From Thermodesulfatator autotrophicus (GTDB taxonomy: Bacteria; Desulfobacterota; Thermodesulfobacteria; Thermodesulfobacteriales; Thermodesulfatatoraceae), in contig NZ_LSFI01000034.1 of NCBI RefSeq assembly GCF_001642325.1, forward strand, positions 1-34,405: a DNA stretch of 34,405 nucleotides, read 5' to 3'. Shown here one piece after another: positions 17,026-25,130 of this stretch (position 1 is the first letter of the stretch; every line of letters begins with the position of its first letter). A program made the translations under genes and the position numbers. The notes below the pieces were generated by a model that saw only the letters and a program-made list of their open reading frames with translations, had not been told where the DNA came from and did not search any database.

Positions 17026-17185
17026 AGCGCATAAGATTTTGAAAGCGGTGTATTTTATCATCAAAGAGGGCAGGGAATACAGGGAATTAGGGGCAAATTA
17101 TCTGAAGCAGATAAATAGCCAGAGATTATTGACAAGAATAAAAGAAGAAGCAGAAAGACTTGGATATAAAGTGGTAGCGCCTTAA
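16997..17185 (+). pseudogene. Transposase C-terminal relic (IS110-like)
   Basis: The frame is open from after a TGA (16994-16996) to TAA (17183-17185). It reads LPERFIAHKILKAVYFIIKE, then GREYRELGANYLKQIN and RLGYKVVAP. This resembles the conserved tail of IS110-like transposases (LLKAVYxxLKxGxPYRELGxDY...RLExLGYKV). The catalytic DEDD part is absent, so it is a truncated fragment. The family call is from memory and moderate. Confidence 0.5.
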
Positions 17186-17371
17186 AACAGCCAGGAGAGG
17201 TCGTTGCTCCCACTGAAGCCAAAGAGCGCGATATTAACCTGACCGTCCACCAGCAGGCACAACAAATTGTAGGCTTTGACCACGCACAGGAATCTCTTTA
17301 AATAAAGCTGGTGGTTATTGGTTGATGTTTTCACAGGAAAGCCTATAAGAAACACCTTTTTATCGGAGATT

Positions 17372-17737
17372 ATGAAAAAAATTTTTATCTACCTAAACTT
17401 GGCTTTTTCACAGAGAAAAGGTATGTTTAGTTTGATGCGAGAAAAAGTAAGTCCTCCCAAGCCAGAAGATAAAAAAAAGCGTTTTATTGTTGTTAAGAAA
17501 CGTCCCTTTTTTACCACTACAACCAGGATAGTCTGCCCCTATTGCGGCAACGATGAAGACTTCTGGGAGTACGCCGAAGGTGTTACCATAAAAACCCACT
17601 ACATTCAAAATGAAGATGGTAGTTTCTCGCCAATAAGTGATGATACCCAGATTTTTGGCGAAATTCGTTTTATCTGTGGCAAATGTAATTCTGACTTAAC
17701 AAAGTATCACAAACAATTCCTTGAGATGCTATTTTAA
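17372..17737 (+). CDS. Small zinc-ribbon protein of unknown function
   Basis: A protein of about 121 residues from ATG 17372, which has GGAG 4 nt upstream. Starts at 17318, 17423 or 17435 are also possible. The conserved-looking part begins at KKRFIVVKKRPFFTTTTRI. The metal motifs are CPYCGN and CGKCNSDL, a four-Cys zinc ribbon with an insert of about 45 residues between the pairs. It contains no membrane segment. The stop TAA shares its last A with the ATG of the ATP-grasp gene, so the two are translationally coupled. I do not recognise a named family. It could be a substrate, carrier or partner of the ATP-grasp enzyme, by loose analogy with LysW/LysX, but it lacks the LysW motif and C-terminal Glu. 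Confidence 0.7.
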   Translation: MKKIFIYLNLAFSQRKGMFSLMREKVSPPKPEDKKKRFIVVKKRPFFTTTTRIVCPYCGNDEDFWEYAEGVTIKTHYIQNEDGSFSPISDDTQIFGEIRFICGKCNSDLTKYHKQFLEMLF

Positions 17738-18528
17738 TGCGTGCTCCATGGATAATTCTTTCTAATCAGGCCTTTCGTAAACTTTACCATGAGCTACAGG
17801 CAGGAGACATTTTCATAGGGCGGCTGGCCATAAAATTCGGTGAAGAGTTCATTTATTTAGACCTTGAAGCCCGCGGCATAAAAGCTTATCCGTCATTTCT
17901 GGCCCAACATTTGTCTCGCTCCAAATGCTTTCAGGCCCAGGCCTTAGGCCCCTATATGCTTCCTCATACCTTACTCATTAGAGACCGCCATGACCTTATT
18001 AAAGCCACTAACGAATATGGTGCTCTGGGCATTAAAAAAGTAGTTTTAAAGCAAGCCCGCTTCAACTGCGGCCTTGGTATCCATGTATTTGAAAGCATAG
18101 AAGAAATTACCAACCATGCCTGCTTTGGAAAGCTATCCTATCCCTTTGTGCTTCAACCCTTTGTTGAAGAAGCAACTGATGTGCGTGTGATTATTATGGG
18201 CGACTATGTTGAAGCCTATTCTCGCCAAAACCCCTTTAATTTTCGCAATAATCTTTTTTTTGGTGGGGAGTCAAAGCCTTACCAGCTAAATGAAAAGGAA
18301 CTTTCTTTTTGCCGTAAAATTATGGAAAGGGGTATGTTTCCCTACGCTCATATTGACCTAATGATACTCCCTAACGGGCATTTTTATTTATCAGAGATAA
18401 ACCTGCGAGGAGGGCTAAAAGGCGCCCAGATAAAGCCTCAGGAATATGAAGCCCTAGTAGAAAAGCTCCACCAAGAATTTCTCAATAGTTTCCTGGAAAA
18501 AAACCCCAAGGCCAGAGTGTGGAAATAA
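17737..18528 (+). CDS. ATP-grasp (RimK/glutathione synthetase-like) enzyme
   Basis: A 263-residue cytosolic protein. The central part has ATP-grasp elements: a conserved Lys and glycine-rich loop (VVLKQARFNCGLGIHVFES), a hinge (PFVLQPFVEEATDVRVIIMG) and a metal-binding end motif (HIDLMILPNGHFYLSEINLR followed by GG). RimK-like members ligate an amino acid or peptide to a carboxylate activated as acyl phosphate. The substrate here is unknown. Overlap by 1 nt with the zinc-ribbon gene suggests the two products act together. Downstream it converges on a radical-SAM gene after 12 nt. Confidence 0.8.
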   Translation: MRAPWIILSNQAFRKLYHELQAGDIFIGRLAIKFGEEFIYLDLEARGIKAYPSFLAQHLSRSKCFQAQALGPYMLPHTLLIRDRHDLIKATNEYGALGIKKVVLKQARFNCGLGIHVFESIEEITNHACFGKLSYPFVLQPFVEEATDVRVIIMGDYVEAYSRQNPFNFRNNLFFGGESKPYQLNEKELSFCRKIMERGMFPYAHIDLMILPNGHFYLSEINLRGGLKGAQIKPQEYEALVEKLHQEFLNSFLEKNPKARVWK

Positions 18529-18540
18529 ATAAGCAGGTCA

Positions 18541-20277
18541 TCAGCTTCTACACCTTAAGGCCTCAAGCCGGGCGAGATACTTTTGCATATTAGAAATGTC
18601 GCCAAGGGCCTGGTAACAGGCAGCTATACGAGGGAGGGCCTCAGGTGAGTTCTCAAAAGGCAAAAGGTGCTCAAGGGCTTTTTTAAAATCTCCCAATTGC
18701 ATATAGTTTACCGCCTGGCAAACGTTAAGCTGTTCACTTTTAGGATAATGTACCAGGCCCTTTTGCAAGATTTCTATAGATTTTTTAAACTTCCGCCGCT
18801 GCTGGTAAATAATGCCAAGGCCCAAAAAGGCGTGGTGGTCAGGATAATAACGAAGGGCCTTTGTGAATAGCTTTTCTGCCAGCCGGTCTTTTTCGGGAAT
18901 ATCTCTTTCCGCAAGCTCACCGTAACGTAAGGTCATGGCCAGACGGGTCAAAAAGTCAGCGTGAAAGGGATAAAGCTCTTCACGGTCTATTAGGTTTAAT
19001 GTTTCAACAAATTGCGGGAAGTTTCTATCAAAGGCCTGGTGAAGTTTGCGGCCGAAATTCTTAACCCTTTCAGCCGAAAGATTGGGGTCAGTTTCGTAGT
19101 ACATGATATCTTCTATGCGCTTAAGCCAGATGTCATCATCGGCGCCGGTACGTTTCTTAAAGTCTTCGTAAAGGGCTGTACCAGGATAGATATCAAGGAT
19201 ATAGCAAAGCATGCTAAGGGGTTTTATTTCTCTCATAAGGTCAATGCTTGCCTGGATAGTTTTTTTGCTTTCACCGGGGCAGCCGTAAATAAAATAAGCC
19301 CGCGGGAGGATGCCATAGGCCCGACAAAGGGAAAAGGCCTTTTTTATGCTTTCTTTAGATAACTTTTTGTTGAGGATTTTGTTGCGAATTTTATCTGAGC
19401 CGCTTTCCACTCCAAAGCTTATTTGCAAACAACCTGCCCGCCGCAGCCAGTAAATTATGTCCTCATCAAGACAGTCAACCCTTGAGATGGCCTGCCAGGT
19501 AATGTTGAGACCCCGCCTGATAATCCCCTCACAGATTTTGATAACCCGTTCTTTATCAAGGGTGAAGGTGTCGTCTGAAATGTAGAAAAAGTTTACACCC
19601 TGGCGATAAAGCCTTTCCAGTTGCTCCAGAAAATACTCAGGCGAATGAAACCTGACTTTACGCTTCCAGAACCGCGGTGAACCACAAAACACACAGTTCC
19701 ACGGGCAACCACGGGAAGAAATCACGTGCTGAAAAGTAAAAAACTGAGCCGGATCAGGAATGACGTCAATGTCCTTTAAAAATCCAGCTTCTCCCGTAAA
19801 ATAGGGCCTACCTTTAAAGCGAAGGCCAAGGCCTTTTATTTGTGCTATTTCTTCATCGGTAGCTTTAGCGGCCAGGGCTTTTGCTAAATTGAGAAAAGTT
19901 TTTTCGCCTTCTCCTACCACTATATAGTCTATTTCAGGAAAGTGTTTTAGCAGATGCTCCCACAGGTAAGTGGCCCCTACCCCACCAAATATAACCGGGG
20001 TATCTGGCAAAACCTTTTTGGCTACTTTAGCCAGGTCAATACCTCCCCAGCGGTTGGCGTTAAAAATGGAAAAGGCAACAATGTCTGGCCTTAAGGCTTC
20101 AAAGGTTTTTCTGGCTAGAGAAAGGTCATTAAGGTTGTACCAGTTAAGGATTTCCACCTGGAAGTTTTCCTGCTTCAGTACTGCGGCCAGGTAATAAAGG
20201 CCAATGGGCAAAGGACGCACGTCATAGTCTTTAGGCCTTGGGTTTAAAAAATAGGGATAAATTAGCAAGACTTTCAT
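18541..20277 (-). CDS. B12-binding/radical SAM protein with C-terminal TPR repeats
   Basis: A 578-residue protein. The N-terminus (about 1-140) is a cobalamin-binding-like Rossmann domain (MKVLLIYPYF, PDIVAFSIFNANR, TPVIFGGVGAT). The classic DxHxxG motif is not visible, so B12 may not be bound. The radical SAM core follows, with SSRGCPWNCVFCGS (C-x3-C-x2-C for the [4Fe-4S] cluster), ISDDTFT and SFGVESGS. The last 130 residues are helical repeats of TPR type (AFLGLGIIYQQRRKFKKSIE, LNVCQAVNYMQLGDFKKALE). Substrate unknown. It is divergent from another radical-SAM gene across a 57-bp gap. Confidence 0.88.
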   Translation of the reverse strand: MKVLLIYPYFLNPRPKDYDVRPLPIGLYYLAAVLKQENFQVEILNWYNLNDLSLARKTFEALRPDIVAFSIFNANRWGGIDLAKVAKKVLPDTPVIFGGVGATYLWEHLLKHFPEIDYIVVGEGEKTFLNLAKALAAKATDEEIAQIKGLGLRFKGRPYFTGEAGFLKDIDVIPDPAQFFTFQHVISSRGCPWNCVFCGSPRFWKRKVRFHSPEYFLEQLERLYRQGVNFFYISDDTFTLDKERVIKICEGIIRRGLNITWQAISRVDCLDEDIIYWLRRAGCLQISFGVESGSDKIRNKILNKKLSKESIKKAFSLCRAYGILPRAYFIYGCPGESKKTIQASIDLMREIKPLSMLCYILDIYPGTALYEDFKKRTGADDDIWLKRIEDIMYYETDPNLSAERVKNFGRKLHQAFDRNFPQFVETLNLIDREELYPFHADFLTRLAMTLRYGELAERDIPEKDRLAEKLFTKALRYYPDHHAFLGLGIIYQQRRKFKKSIEILQKGLVHYPKSEQLNVCQAVNYMQLGDFKKALEHLLPFENSPEALPRIAACYQALGDISNMQKYLARLEALRCRS

Positions 20278-20297
20278 GTTAAAAAAATATAACAGAT

Positions 20298-20311
20298 TTT
20301 TGCCTGTCCCT
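20298..20311 (-). repeat. AGGGACAGGCAAAA dispersed motif, copy 3
   Basis: Exact copy on the minus strand, in the 57-bp gap between two divergent radical-SAM genes, where both promoters must lie. Confidence 0.7.
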
Positions 20312-20334
20312 GTAAGCTCCAGTAAGCTTAAGGT

Positions 20335-21954
20335 ATGTCAATAAGAAAATCTGCTGAAACTGGAGTTATTCGCAAAAGGTGGCGTGGCCGCATACCCATT
20401 GCCCTGGTCTTTCCCAACACCTACCACGTAGGGATGTCAAACCTTGGCTTTCGCCTGGTCTATGAAACCTTAAACGCCTACGATGAAATCGTATGCGAGC
20501 GCTTTTTTTTGCCTGGAGAAAATGAACCTTTAAGGTCTGTAGAAACAAATCGTCCTCTTGATGATTTCAAACTCATATTTTTTTCCGTTTCTTTTGAGGC
20601 TGACCTGGTAAATCTCGTCACCATTCTTAAACTTTCAGGGCTTTCTCCTTTGCGAGAAAAAAGAAAAGGAAATCCACCTGTTATAGCAGGAGGCATTGCT
20701 ACCTGGCTTAACCCCGACCCTTTTACCCCTTTTGTAGATGGCTTTTTTCTTGGGGAAATAGAAGCCTTTGCCGAAGAACTGGTAAACTATCTGGTTGACG
20801 AAAAACCCCTGGAAAACCTCTCCTGCTATCTATCTGCTGATTACGAACTTGTTTTTGACGAAGAAGGTTCTCTCCTTGAAATCAAACATCCCCCAGTTAA
20901 AAGACTTATAGCTGAAAGGCTTGATAAACCTCCTCTCTCTGGGCTCTTAACCAAAGAGACTGAATTTTCAGAAACTTATCTTCTGGAAGTAGGCCGTGGC
21001 TGTGGCCGTGGTTGCCGTTTCTGTGCCGCGGGCATCCTTTATCGCCCGCCAAGGCCCTGGCCCAAAGAACTTTTGCTGTCTGCCCTTGACGAAATACCAG
21101 AAGGCGCCAAAGTTGGCCTGGTAGGCCTTGAGTTTTCCTCAACGGAAACCATAGAGGCCTTAGGAGAAGCCCTTCTTGCCAAAAACTGCACAGTTACCTT
21201 TTCCTCTCTCAGGGCTGATGCTCTTACTGAAAGCTTCGTAAAATTGCTTGCTTGCCAGCGCACCGCTACCATTGCCCCAGAAGCTGGAAGTGAAACTCTA
21301 AGAAAAGTAATAAACAAAGGCCTGAAAGAAGAAGACATAATTTCAGCTGCTACCCTTTTAGGCCAGGCTGGTATCAAGGCCTTAAAACTTTATTTCATGG
21401 TAGGGCTCCCTTACGAAACGCAAGAAGACCTTGAAGCCATTGTGAAACTCTCCAAAAAGATTCGCCATAACCTTGATAAAGAAACTCGGCCTAAAGGCTA
21501 TGTAATAGACCTGCGGGTAAGTGTGGCCTCTTTTGTTCCCAAACCACACACCCCTTTTCAATGGGCTCCTTTTGAGGGGGTAAGTACATTGAAAAAAAAG
21601 CTCAACTGGCTTAAACGAGAGCTTCGTAAAATTTCAAGCACCCGCTTCACCAGTGATTTGCCCAAATGGGCGGCGTTTCAGGCCCTCATGGCCAGAGGTG
21701 ACAGACGCCTCAAAAAACTTATTTTATCCATGGCAAGTGGTAAAAATTTAAATCAGGCCCTTAAAGAACTTCCCTTAAACCCAGAATTTATTATCGGTCG
21801 TGAAAGAAAAAGGGAAGAAGTCTTCCCCTGGGAAATAGTTGACCTGGGAGTCAAAAAAGAATTCCTATGGGAGGAATGGCAGCTTGCCCAAAAAGGGAAA
21901 GCAAGCCCGGGCTGCCTCCTTGGCCGCTGTAAACGCTGCGGGGCTTGCGGTTAA
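20335..21954 (+). CDS. Radical SAM protein, B12-binding-domain type (fused, uncharacterised family)
   Basis: This 539-residue protein opens with a B12-binding-like domain (IPIALVFPNTYHVGMSNLGF, then KLIFFSVSFEADLVNL and PPVIAGGIATWLNP). The radical SAM core has EVGRGCGRGCRFCAAG (C-x3-C-x2-C) and IAPEAGSETLRKVINKG. It ends with a Cys-rich tail CLLGRCKRCGACG that may bind an additional metal or cluster. It resembles the uncharacterised TIGR03960-type rSAM proteins, which often carry a C-terminal DUF2344 domain. I see no such domain in this protein. Chemistry unknown; tRNA or cell-wall modification are only guesses. AAGG lies close to the ATG. The stop overlaps the convergent pilZ gene by 4 nt. 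Confidence 0.85.
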   Translation: MSIRKSAETGVIRKRWRGRIPIALVFPNTYHVGMSNLGFRLVYETLNAYDEIVCERFFLPGENEPLRSVETNRPLDDFKLIFFSVSFEADLVNLVTILKLSGLSPLREKRKGNPPVIAGGIATWLNPDPFTPFVDGFFLGEIEAFAEELVNYLVDEKPLENLSCYLSADYELVFDEEGSLLEIKHPPVKRLIAERLDKPPLSGLLTKETEFSETYLLEVGRGCGRGCRFCAAGILYRPPRPWPKELLLSALDEIPEGAKVGLVGLEFSSTETIEALGEALLAKNCTVTFSSLRADALTESFVKLLACQRTATIAPEAGSETLRKVINKGLKEEDIISAATLLGQAGIKALKLYFMVGLPYETQEDLEAIVKLSKKIRHNLDKETRPKGYVIDLRVSVASFVPKPHTPFQWAPFEGVSTLKKKLNWLKRELRKISSTRFTSDLPKWAAFQALMARGDRRLKKLILSMASGKNLNQALKELPLNPEFIIGRERKREEVFPWEIVDLGVKKEFLWEEWQLAQKGKASPGCLLGRCKRCGACG

Positions 21955-22532
21955 TCTTTTTTAACCCTCCGCGTAGCCCTTAATTGAAGTACCTGTTGAC
22001 GGAAAATATGCTCTACCAGACGATCCTGGTCTGCCTCGGTTATCCAGATAAACTTAAAGGCCACTTCATAACCACCTTCTGGTGATGGCTCAACTCTTAT
22101 CACCTCTCCAAAAGTCTTCAGGAAAACCCAATCAGGAAGAAGCCCCAGATCTATTTCGTAAATAGCCCCTACCTGAACTTCTTCAGGGAGCCTTACCCTT
22201 AACCCCCCAGCTCCAAGATTTACTTCTACTTCGCGAAAACCTTTTAGAAACTTCTCTCCCAGAAGGTTTATCAAAATGCGGTCAAGTTTTTGGTTAAGAA
22301 TCTGAAGCACCCCTGCTAACTCACGATCTTTTTCCCGCAATCTTTTGAGATAAGACTCAAGTTTAAATATTTCCCCTGGGGGCCTGATAGGGTCAATCCA
22401 GGGGCTTTCTTTGCCTTCACGAAAGTTTTCAAGTTTTTTTTCAAACTCTTCCCGTGAAAGAGGGGTGAGTCTCAAAAGAACGTGGTCATAAATACGGATA
22501 TAATTCCGCTTTTCTTCAGCTTTCCCTGTCAT
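21951..22532 (-). CDS. PilZ-domain protein (c-di-GMP receptor candidate)
   Basis: A 193-residue protein with the arginine motif R9-N-Y-I-R13 (RxxxR) at the N-terminus and NLGAGG at about residues 105-110, matching (D/N)xSxxG except that Ser is Gly. Both motifs contact cyclic di-GMP in PilZ proteins, so binding is plausible but weakened. Between them lies a charged helical stretch of about 80 residues. Its ATG overlaps the TGA of motB (ATGA). In that position it is likely a c-di-GMP-dependent modulator of flagellar motor output, in the manner of YcgR. That role is inferred from context. Confidence 0.8.
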   Translation of the reverse strand: MTGKAEEKRNYIRIYDHVLLRLTPLSREEFEKKLENFREGKESPWIDPIRPPGEIFKLESYLKRLREKDRELAGVLQILNQKLDRILINLLGEKFLKGFREVEVNLGAGGLRVRLPEEVQVGAIYEIDLGLLPDWVFLKTFGEVIRVEPSPEGGYEVAFKFIWITEADQDRLVEHIFRQQVLQLRATRRVKKD

Positions 22533-23299
22533 TTGGCCTCCTGTGGTAAAGGTTCTTGTTCTTTAGGGTGTTTAAAAGTTTCTTTATACTCTAGAAGAGG
22601 AACTTTCTTCTGTAAAAGAATTATTTCTACCCGACGATTAGCGGCTCTGTGCTGTGGAGTATCGTTTGGATATAATGGCCGGCTTGGCCCATAGCCTACA
22701 GCGGCTATTTGGTCAGGCAAAACAAACTTATGCGCCAATAAAAACTCCACTACCGCCACCGCTCTGGCCGCGGAAAGCTCCCAGTTAGAGCGATAACGCC
22801 CAGAAACAATGGGTAAATCATCCGTATGGCCGGCTACCACTATCTCCCCGTCAAAAAGTTCAAGAATTTCACCAATCTTTAGCAAGACCTGTTTGGCTCT
22901 GGGAGTTAAAGTGGCGCTGCCTTTAGGGAAAAGCAGTTCATCTTTAAAGCGAAGAACAACCCGGTCTTTAAGGCTTTCTATCTGGATTTCACCTTTTATC
23001 ATTTCAAGCTTAACCGTGGCCTTAACGCGCTCAAGAAGGTCATCCACAGTGAATTTGGGCGGGAATTCCGTGGTCACAACGCTTATACCTTTGGGTAGCT
23101 GAAAGACGATTTCTTCACGTTGTACACCGAAGGCATCTTTTAAAGAGCCAGCGACTTCTTTAAAGCGGGCTGGGTCCATTTCGGAAAAAGAGAGCAACAA
23201 CACGAAAAAACACATAAGAAGGGACATAAGATCAGCAAAGGTGGTCATCCATTTAGGAGCCCCGCCTCCTTCCGCCTTTTTCTTCCGTCCACCAGCCAT
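22529..23299 (-). CDS. motB: Flagellar motor stator protein MotB
   Basis: A 256-residue inner-membrane protein. A basic cytosolic start is followed by one membrane helix (PKWMTTFADLMSLLMCFFVL) that contains D23, the proton or sodium-ion carrier residue. A plug/linker and an OmpA-like peptidoglycan-binding domain follow, with GHTDDLPI and SNWELSAARAVAVVEFLL. With MotA it forms the stator that turns ion flow into flagellar torque. The ATG overlaps the motA stop by 1 nt (TAATG), and the end overlaps pilZ. Confidence 0.95.
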   Translation of the reverse strand: MAGGRKKKAEGGGAPKWMTTFADLMSLLMCFFVLLLSFSEMDPARFKEVAGSLKDAFGVQREEIVFQLPKGISVVTTEFPPKFTVDDLLERVKATVKLEMIKGEIQIESLKDRVVLRFKDELLFPKGSATLTPRAKQVLLKIGEILELFDGEIVVAGHTDDLPIVSGRYRSNWELSAARAVAVVEFLLAHKFVLPDQIAAVGYGPSRPLYPNDTPQHRAANRRVEIILLQKKVPLLEYKETFKHPKEQEPLPQEAK

Positions 23300-24057
23300 T
23301 ATTCACCACCTTCAGTGCGCTTTTTAGGAGGCAAAAAGGCTTTAAGTATCTCTTCAAGAACACGAGGGTTTAGACCTTTTTGTAAGCCTATCACCCCTTC
23401 AATAATCAGCCGGTAATTCAACTGTTCTTCCTGGGAACGCAACTCCAGTTTGTTGGCAATGGGCGCAAAAAAGAGGTTGGCAAGGATAGCACCGTAAAGG
23501 GTGGTCAAAAGGGCAACTGCCATAGAAGGACCAATGGCTTTAGGGTCAGACATGTTGGCCAGCATCTGCACCAGACCAATAAGGGTTCCTATCATACCGA
23601 AAGCCGGGGCCAGGTCCGCCATAGTTTTAAAGAGCTTTTGCCCGGTTTCATGGCGCTCAGCAGTAAGTTCAACCTCTTTATTAAGCACTTCTTCTATAAA
23701 TTCGGCCTCGTGCCCGTCAACACAAAACATAATGGCCTTTTTAAGAAAAGGATTATTTATGGGCTGCTTTTCAAGTTTAAGGAGACCTTCTCGACGGGCA
23801 ATGTTAGCCAGATTAGTAATTTCTTTGATTATTTCTTCAGGGGGTTCAAGCTTATTAAAAAAGGCCTTCATAGCTACTTTTATAGAACCCAAGACATCTG
23901 GCAACGAAAAAGATATAAAAGAACCGGCAATAGTTCCGCCTACCACGATTAAGATAGAAGGAATATTGATAAAAAGCCCCAGACTTCCACCCATTAAAAT
24001 AGAGGCCAGAATTAGAACTATACCGAGCACTAAGCCGATAACGGTTCCCAGGTCCAT
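23299..24057 (-). CDS. motA: Flagellar motor stator protein MotA
   Basis: A 252-residue protein with four membrane helices: about 1-30, 33-52, then a pair at 150-175 and 180-205. The conserved loop/helix segments DLAPAFGMIGTLIGLVQML and PSMAVALLTTLYGAILAN hold the key prolines that couple ion passage to rotor contact. The cytosolic loop carries charged residues (NIARREGLLKLE, EVELTAERHETG). It looks PomA-like, but I cannot say whether Na+ or H+ is used. GGAGG lies 5 nt before the ATG. First gene of motA-motB-pilZ. Confidence 0.96.
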   Translation of the reverse strand: MDLGTVIGLVLGIVLILASILMGGSLGLFINIPSILIVVGGTIAGSFISFSLPDVLGSIKVAMKAFFNKLEPPEEIIKEITNLANIARREGLLKLEKQPINNPFLKKAIMFCVDGHEAEFIEEVLNKEVELTAERHETGQKLFKTMADLAPAFGMIGTLIGLVQMLANMSDPKAIGPSMAVALLTTLYGAILANLFFAPIANKLELRSQEEQLNYRLIIEGVIGLQKGLNPRVLEEILKAFLPPKKRTEGGE

Positions 24058-24127
24058 AAAACCTCCGCCACTATAAAGTTCTCACCGTTGTTATCGGCAA
24101 AAAATAAAGAAGGATTAAGGCCCCAGA

Positions 24128-24141
24128 TTTTACCTGTCCCT
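24128..24141 (-). repeat. AGGGACAGGTAAAA dispersed motif, copy 4
   Basis: One mismatch (C to T) to the 14-bp consensus. It lies in the 107-bp gap between divergent motA and bioB. Confidence 0.65.
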
Positions 24142-24164
24142 AAAATTGGTTTAACTTAAGAGGC

Positions 24165-25100
24165 ATGAATCCGAATAGAGATTACCTCTTGGCCCTTTTA
24201 AGAGGTGAAGAAGATGTTTTTATCGCCCTTTTAGAAACCAAAAAATTAAAAGAGAAATATTTTGGAAACTTTGTAGAGACTTGCGGTATTCTTAATACCA
24301 AAAGCGGTCATTGCCCTTCTGATTGTAAGTTCTGCGCTCAATCAAAGCATTGGTCAGCCAAAATTAACACTTATCCCTTACTTGAAGAAAAAAAGATTCT
24401 TGCCGCGGCGGAAAAGGCTTATGAGGCAGGTGTTAATCGCTTCAGCCTGGTAACAAGTGGGGTAAGACTCAGCCGTCAAGAATTCAAGCAAATACTAAAA
24501 GTAATTGAAGCTATAAAAAAAACTCTCCCTGGCCTTAAGCTTTGCGCCTCTCTTGGCCAGTTAGGTTACGAAGAACTTAAAGCCTTAAAAGAAGCTGGCC
24601 TTTCGCGTTACCATCATAATTTAGAGACAGCTGAAAGCTTTTATCCCTACATCTGCAGCACTCAAAATTGGCAGGACCGCCTGAAAACCGCCGAAAGGGT
24701 AAAAGAAATAGGCCTTTCCCTTTGCTGTGGTGGAATTTTTGGCCTGGGAGAAACAGCTGAACAAGTTATAGAACTAGGTGAAACTTTGCATAATCTTGCT
24801 CCTGACTCCATTCCGATTAATTTCCTGCACCCTATTCCAGGTACTCCGTTAGAAAAGGCTTCCTTTTTAACACCCACAAAGGCCCTGGCTATTTTAGCAG
24901 TGCTTCGTTTTTTGTTGCCAGATAAAGAAATAAGGGTTTGTGGTGGTCGGGAATATAACCTCAGGGACTTGCAGGCCCTTTTACTCTTGCCATCTAACGC
25001 TTTGATGGTAGGAAATTACTTAACCACTTCAGGAAGGAAGCTTTCTGATGATAGCCAGATGATAAAAGACCTGGGTTTTAAAAGCTCACTCAAAATTTAA
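24165..25100 (+). CDS. bioB: Biotin synthase (radical SAM)
   Basis: A 311-residue radical SAM enzyme that inserts sulfur into dethiobiotin, the last step of biotin synthesis. The [4Fe-4S]/SAM motif is GHCPSDCKFCAQS (C-x3-C-x2-C) near residues 48-60. The second cluster ligands fit the later Cys residues in LKLCASLGQ and CCGGIFGLGE and the Arg in IRVCGGREYNLRD. YHHNLETAESFYP and INFLHPIPGTPL are typical BioB segments. It starts at ATG 24165 with a modest AGAGG. No other biotin genes are nearby. A strong terminator follows directly. Confidence 0.95.
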   Translation: MNPNRDYLLALLRGEEDVFIALLETKKLKEKYFGNFVETCGILNTKSGHCPSDCKFCAQSKHWSAKINTYPLLEEKKILAAAEKAYEAGVNRFSLVTSGVRLSRQEFKQILKVIEAIKKTLPGLKLCASLGQLGYEELKALKEAGLSRYHHNLETAESFYPYICSTQNWQDRLKTAERVKEIGLSLCCGGIFGLGETAEQVIELGETLHNLAPDSIPINFLHPIPGTPLEKASFLTPTKALAILAVLRFLLPDKEIRVCGGREYNLRDLQALLLLPSNALMVGNYLTTSGRKLSDDSQMIKDLGFKSSLKI

Positions 25101-25124
25101 GGGGCACTTTTCTGTGCCCCTTTT
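25101..25124. terminator. Rho-independent terminator after bioB
   Basis: GGGGCAC (25101-25107) pairs with GTGCCCC (25114-25120), loop TTTTCT, then TTTT. The minus strand also gives a run of T after the stem (TTAAATTTT), so it can serve the convergent zinc-ribbon gene as well. Confidence 0.85.
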
Positions 25125-25130
25125 ACCAAA

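Larger units (their letters stand above)
16755..17371. other. Long gene-poor region with IS relic and hairpins
   Basis: About 617 bp between pgi and the zinc-ribbon gene, from which those two genes diverge. It holds inverted repeats CATGCCT/AGGCATG (16942-16971) and ATGAACCGC/GCGGTTCAT (16993-17025), then the transposase relic. A second open stretch at about 17185-17301 (QPGEVVAPTEAKERDINLTV...) has no start and no family I can name. Confidence 0.6.

Noticed and set aside
17185-17301. Open frame QPGEVVAPTEAKERDINLTV... as a gene
   Set aside because: No start codon or ribosome binding site and no family recognised; kept only as an unexplained stretch.
23501-24076. Long open frame antisense to motA
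   Set aside because: It mirrors the codon bias of motA, has no Shine-Dalgarno and its product resembles no protein family.
24058-24164. BirA operator upstream of bioB
   Set aside because: Half-site-like TTGT and GGTTTA are present but not at the spacing needed for the palindromic operator.
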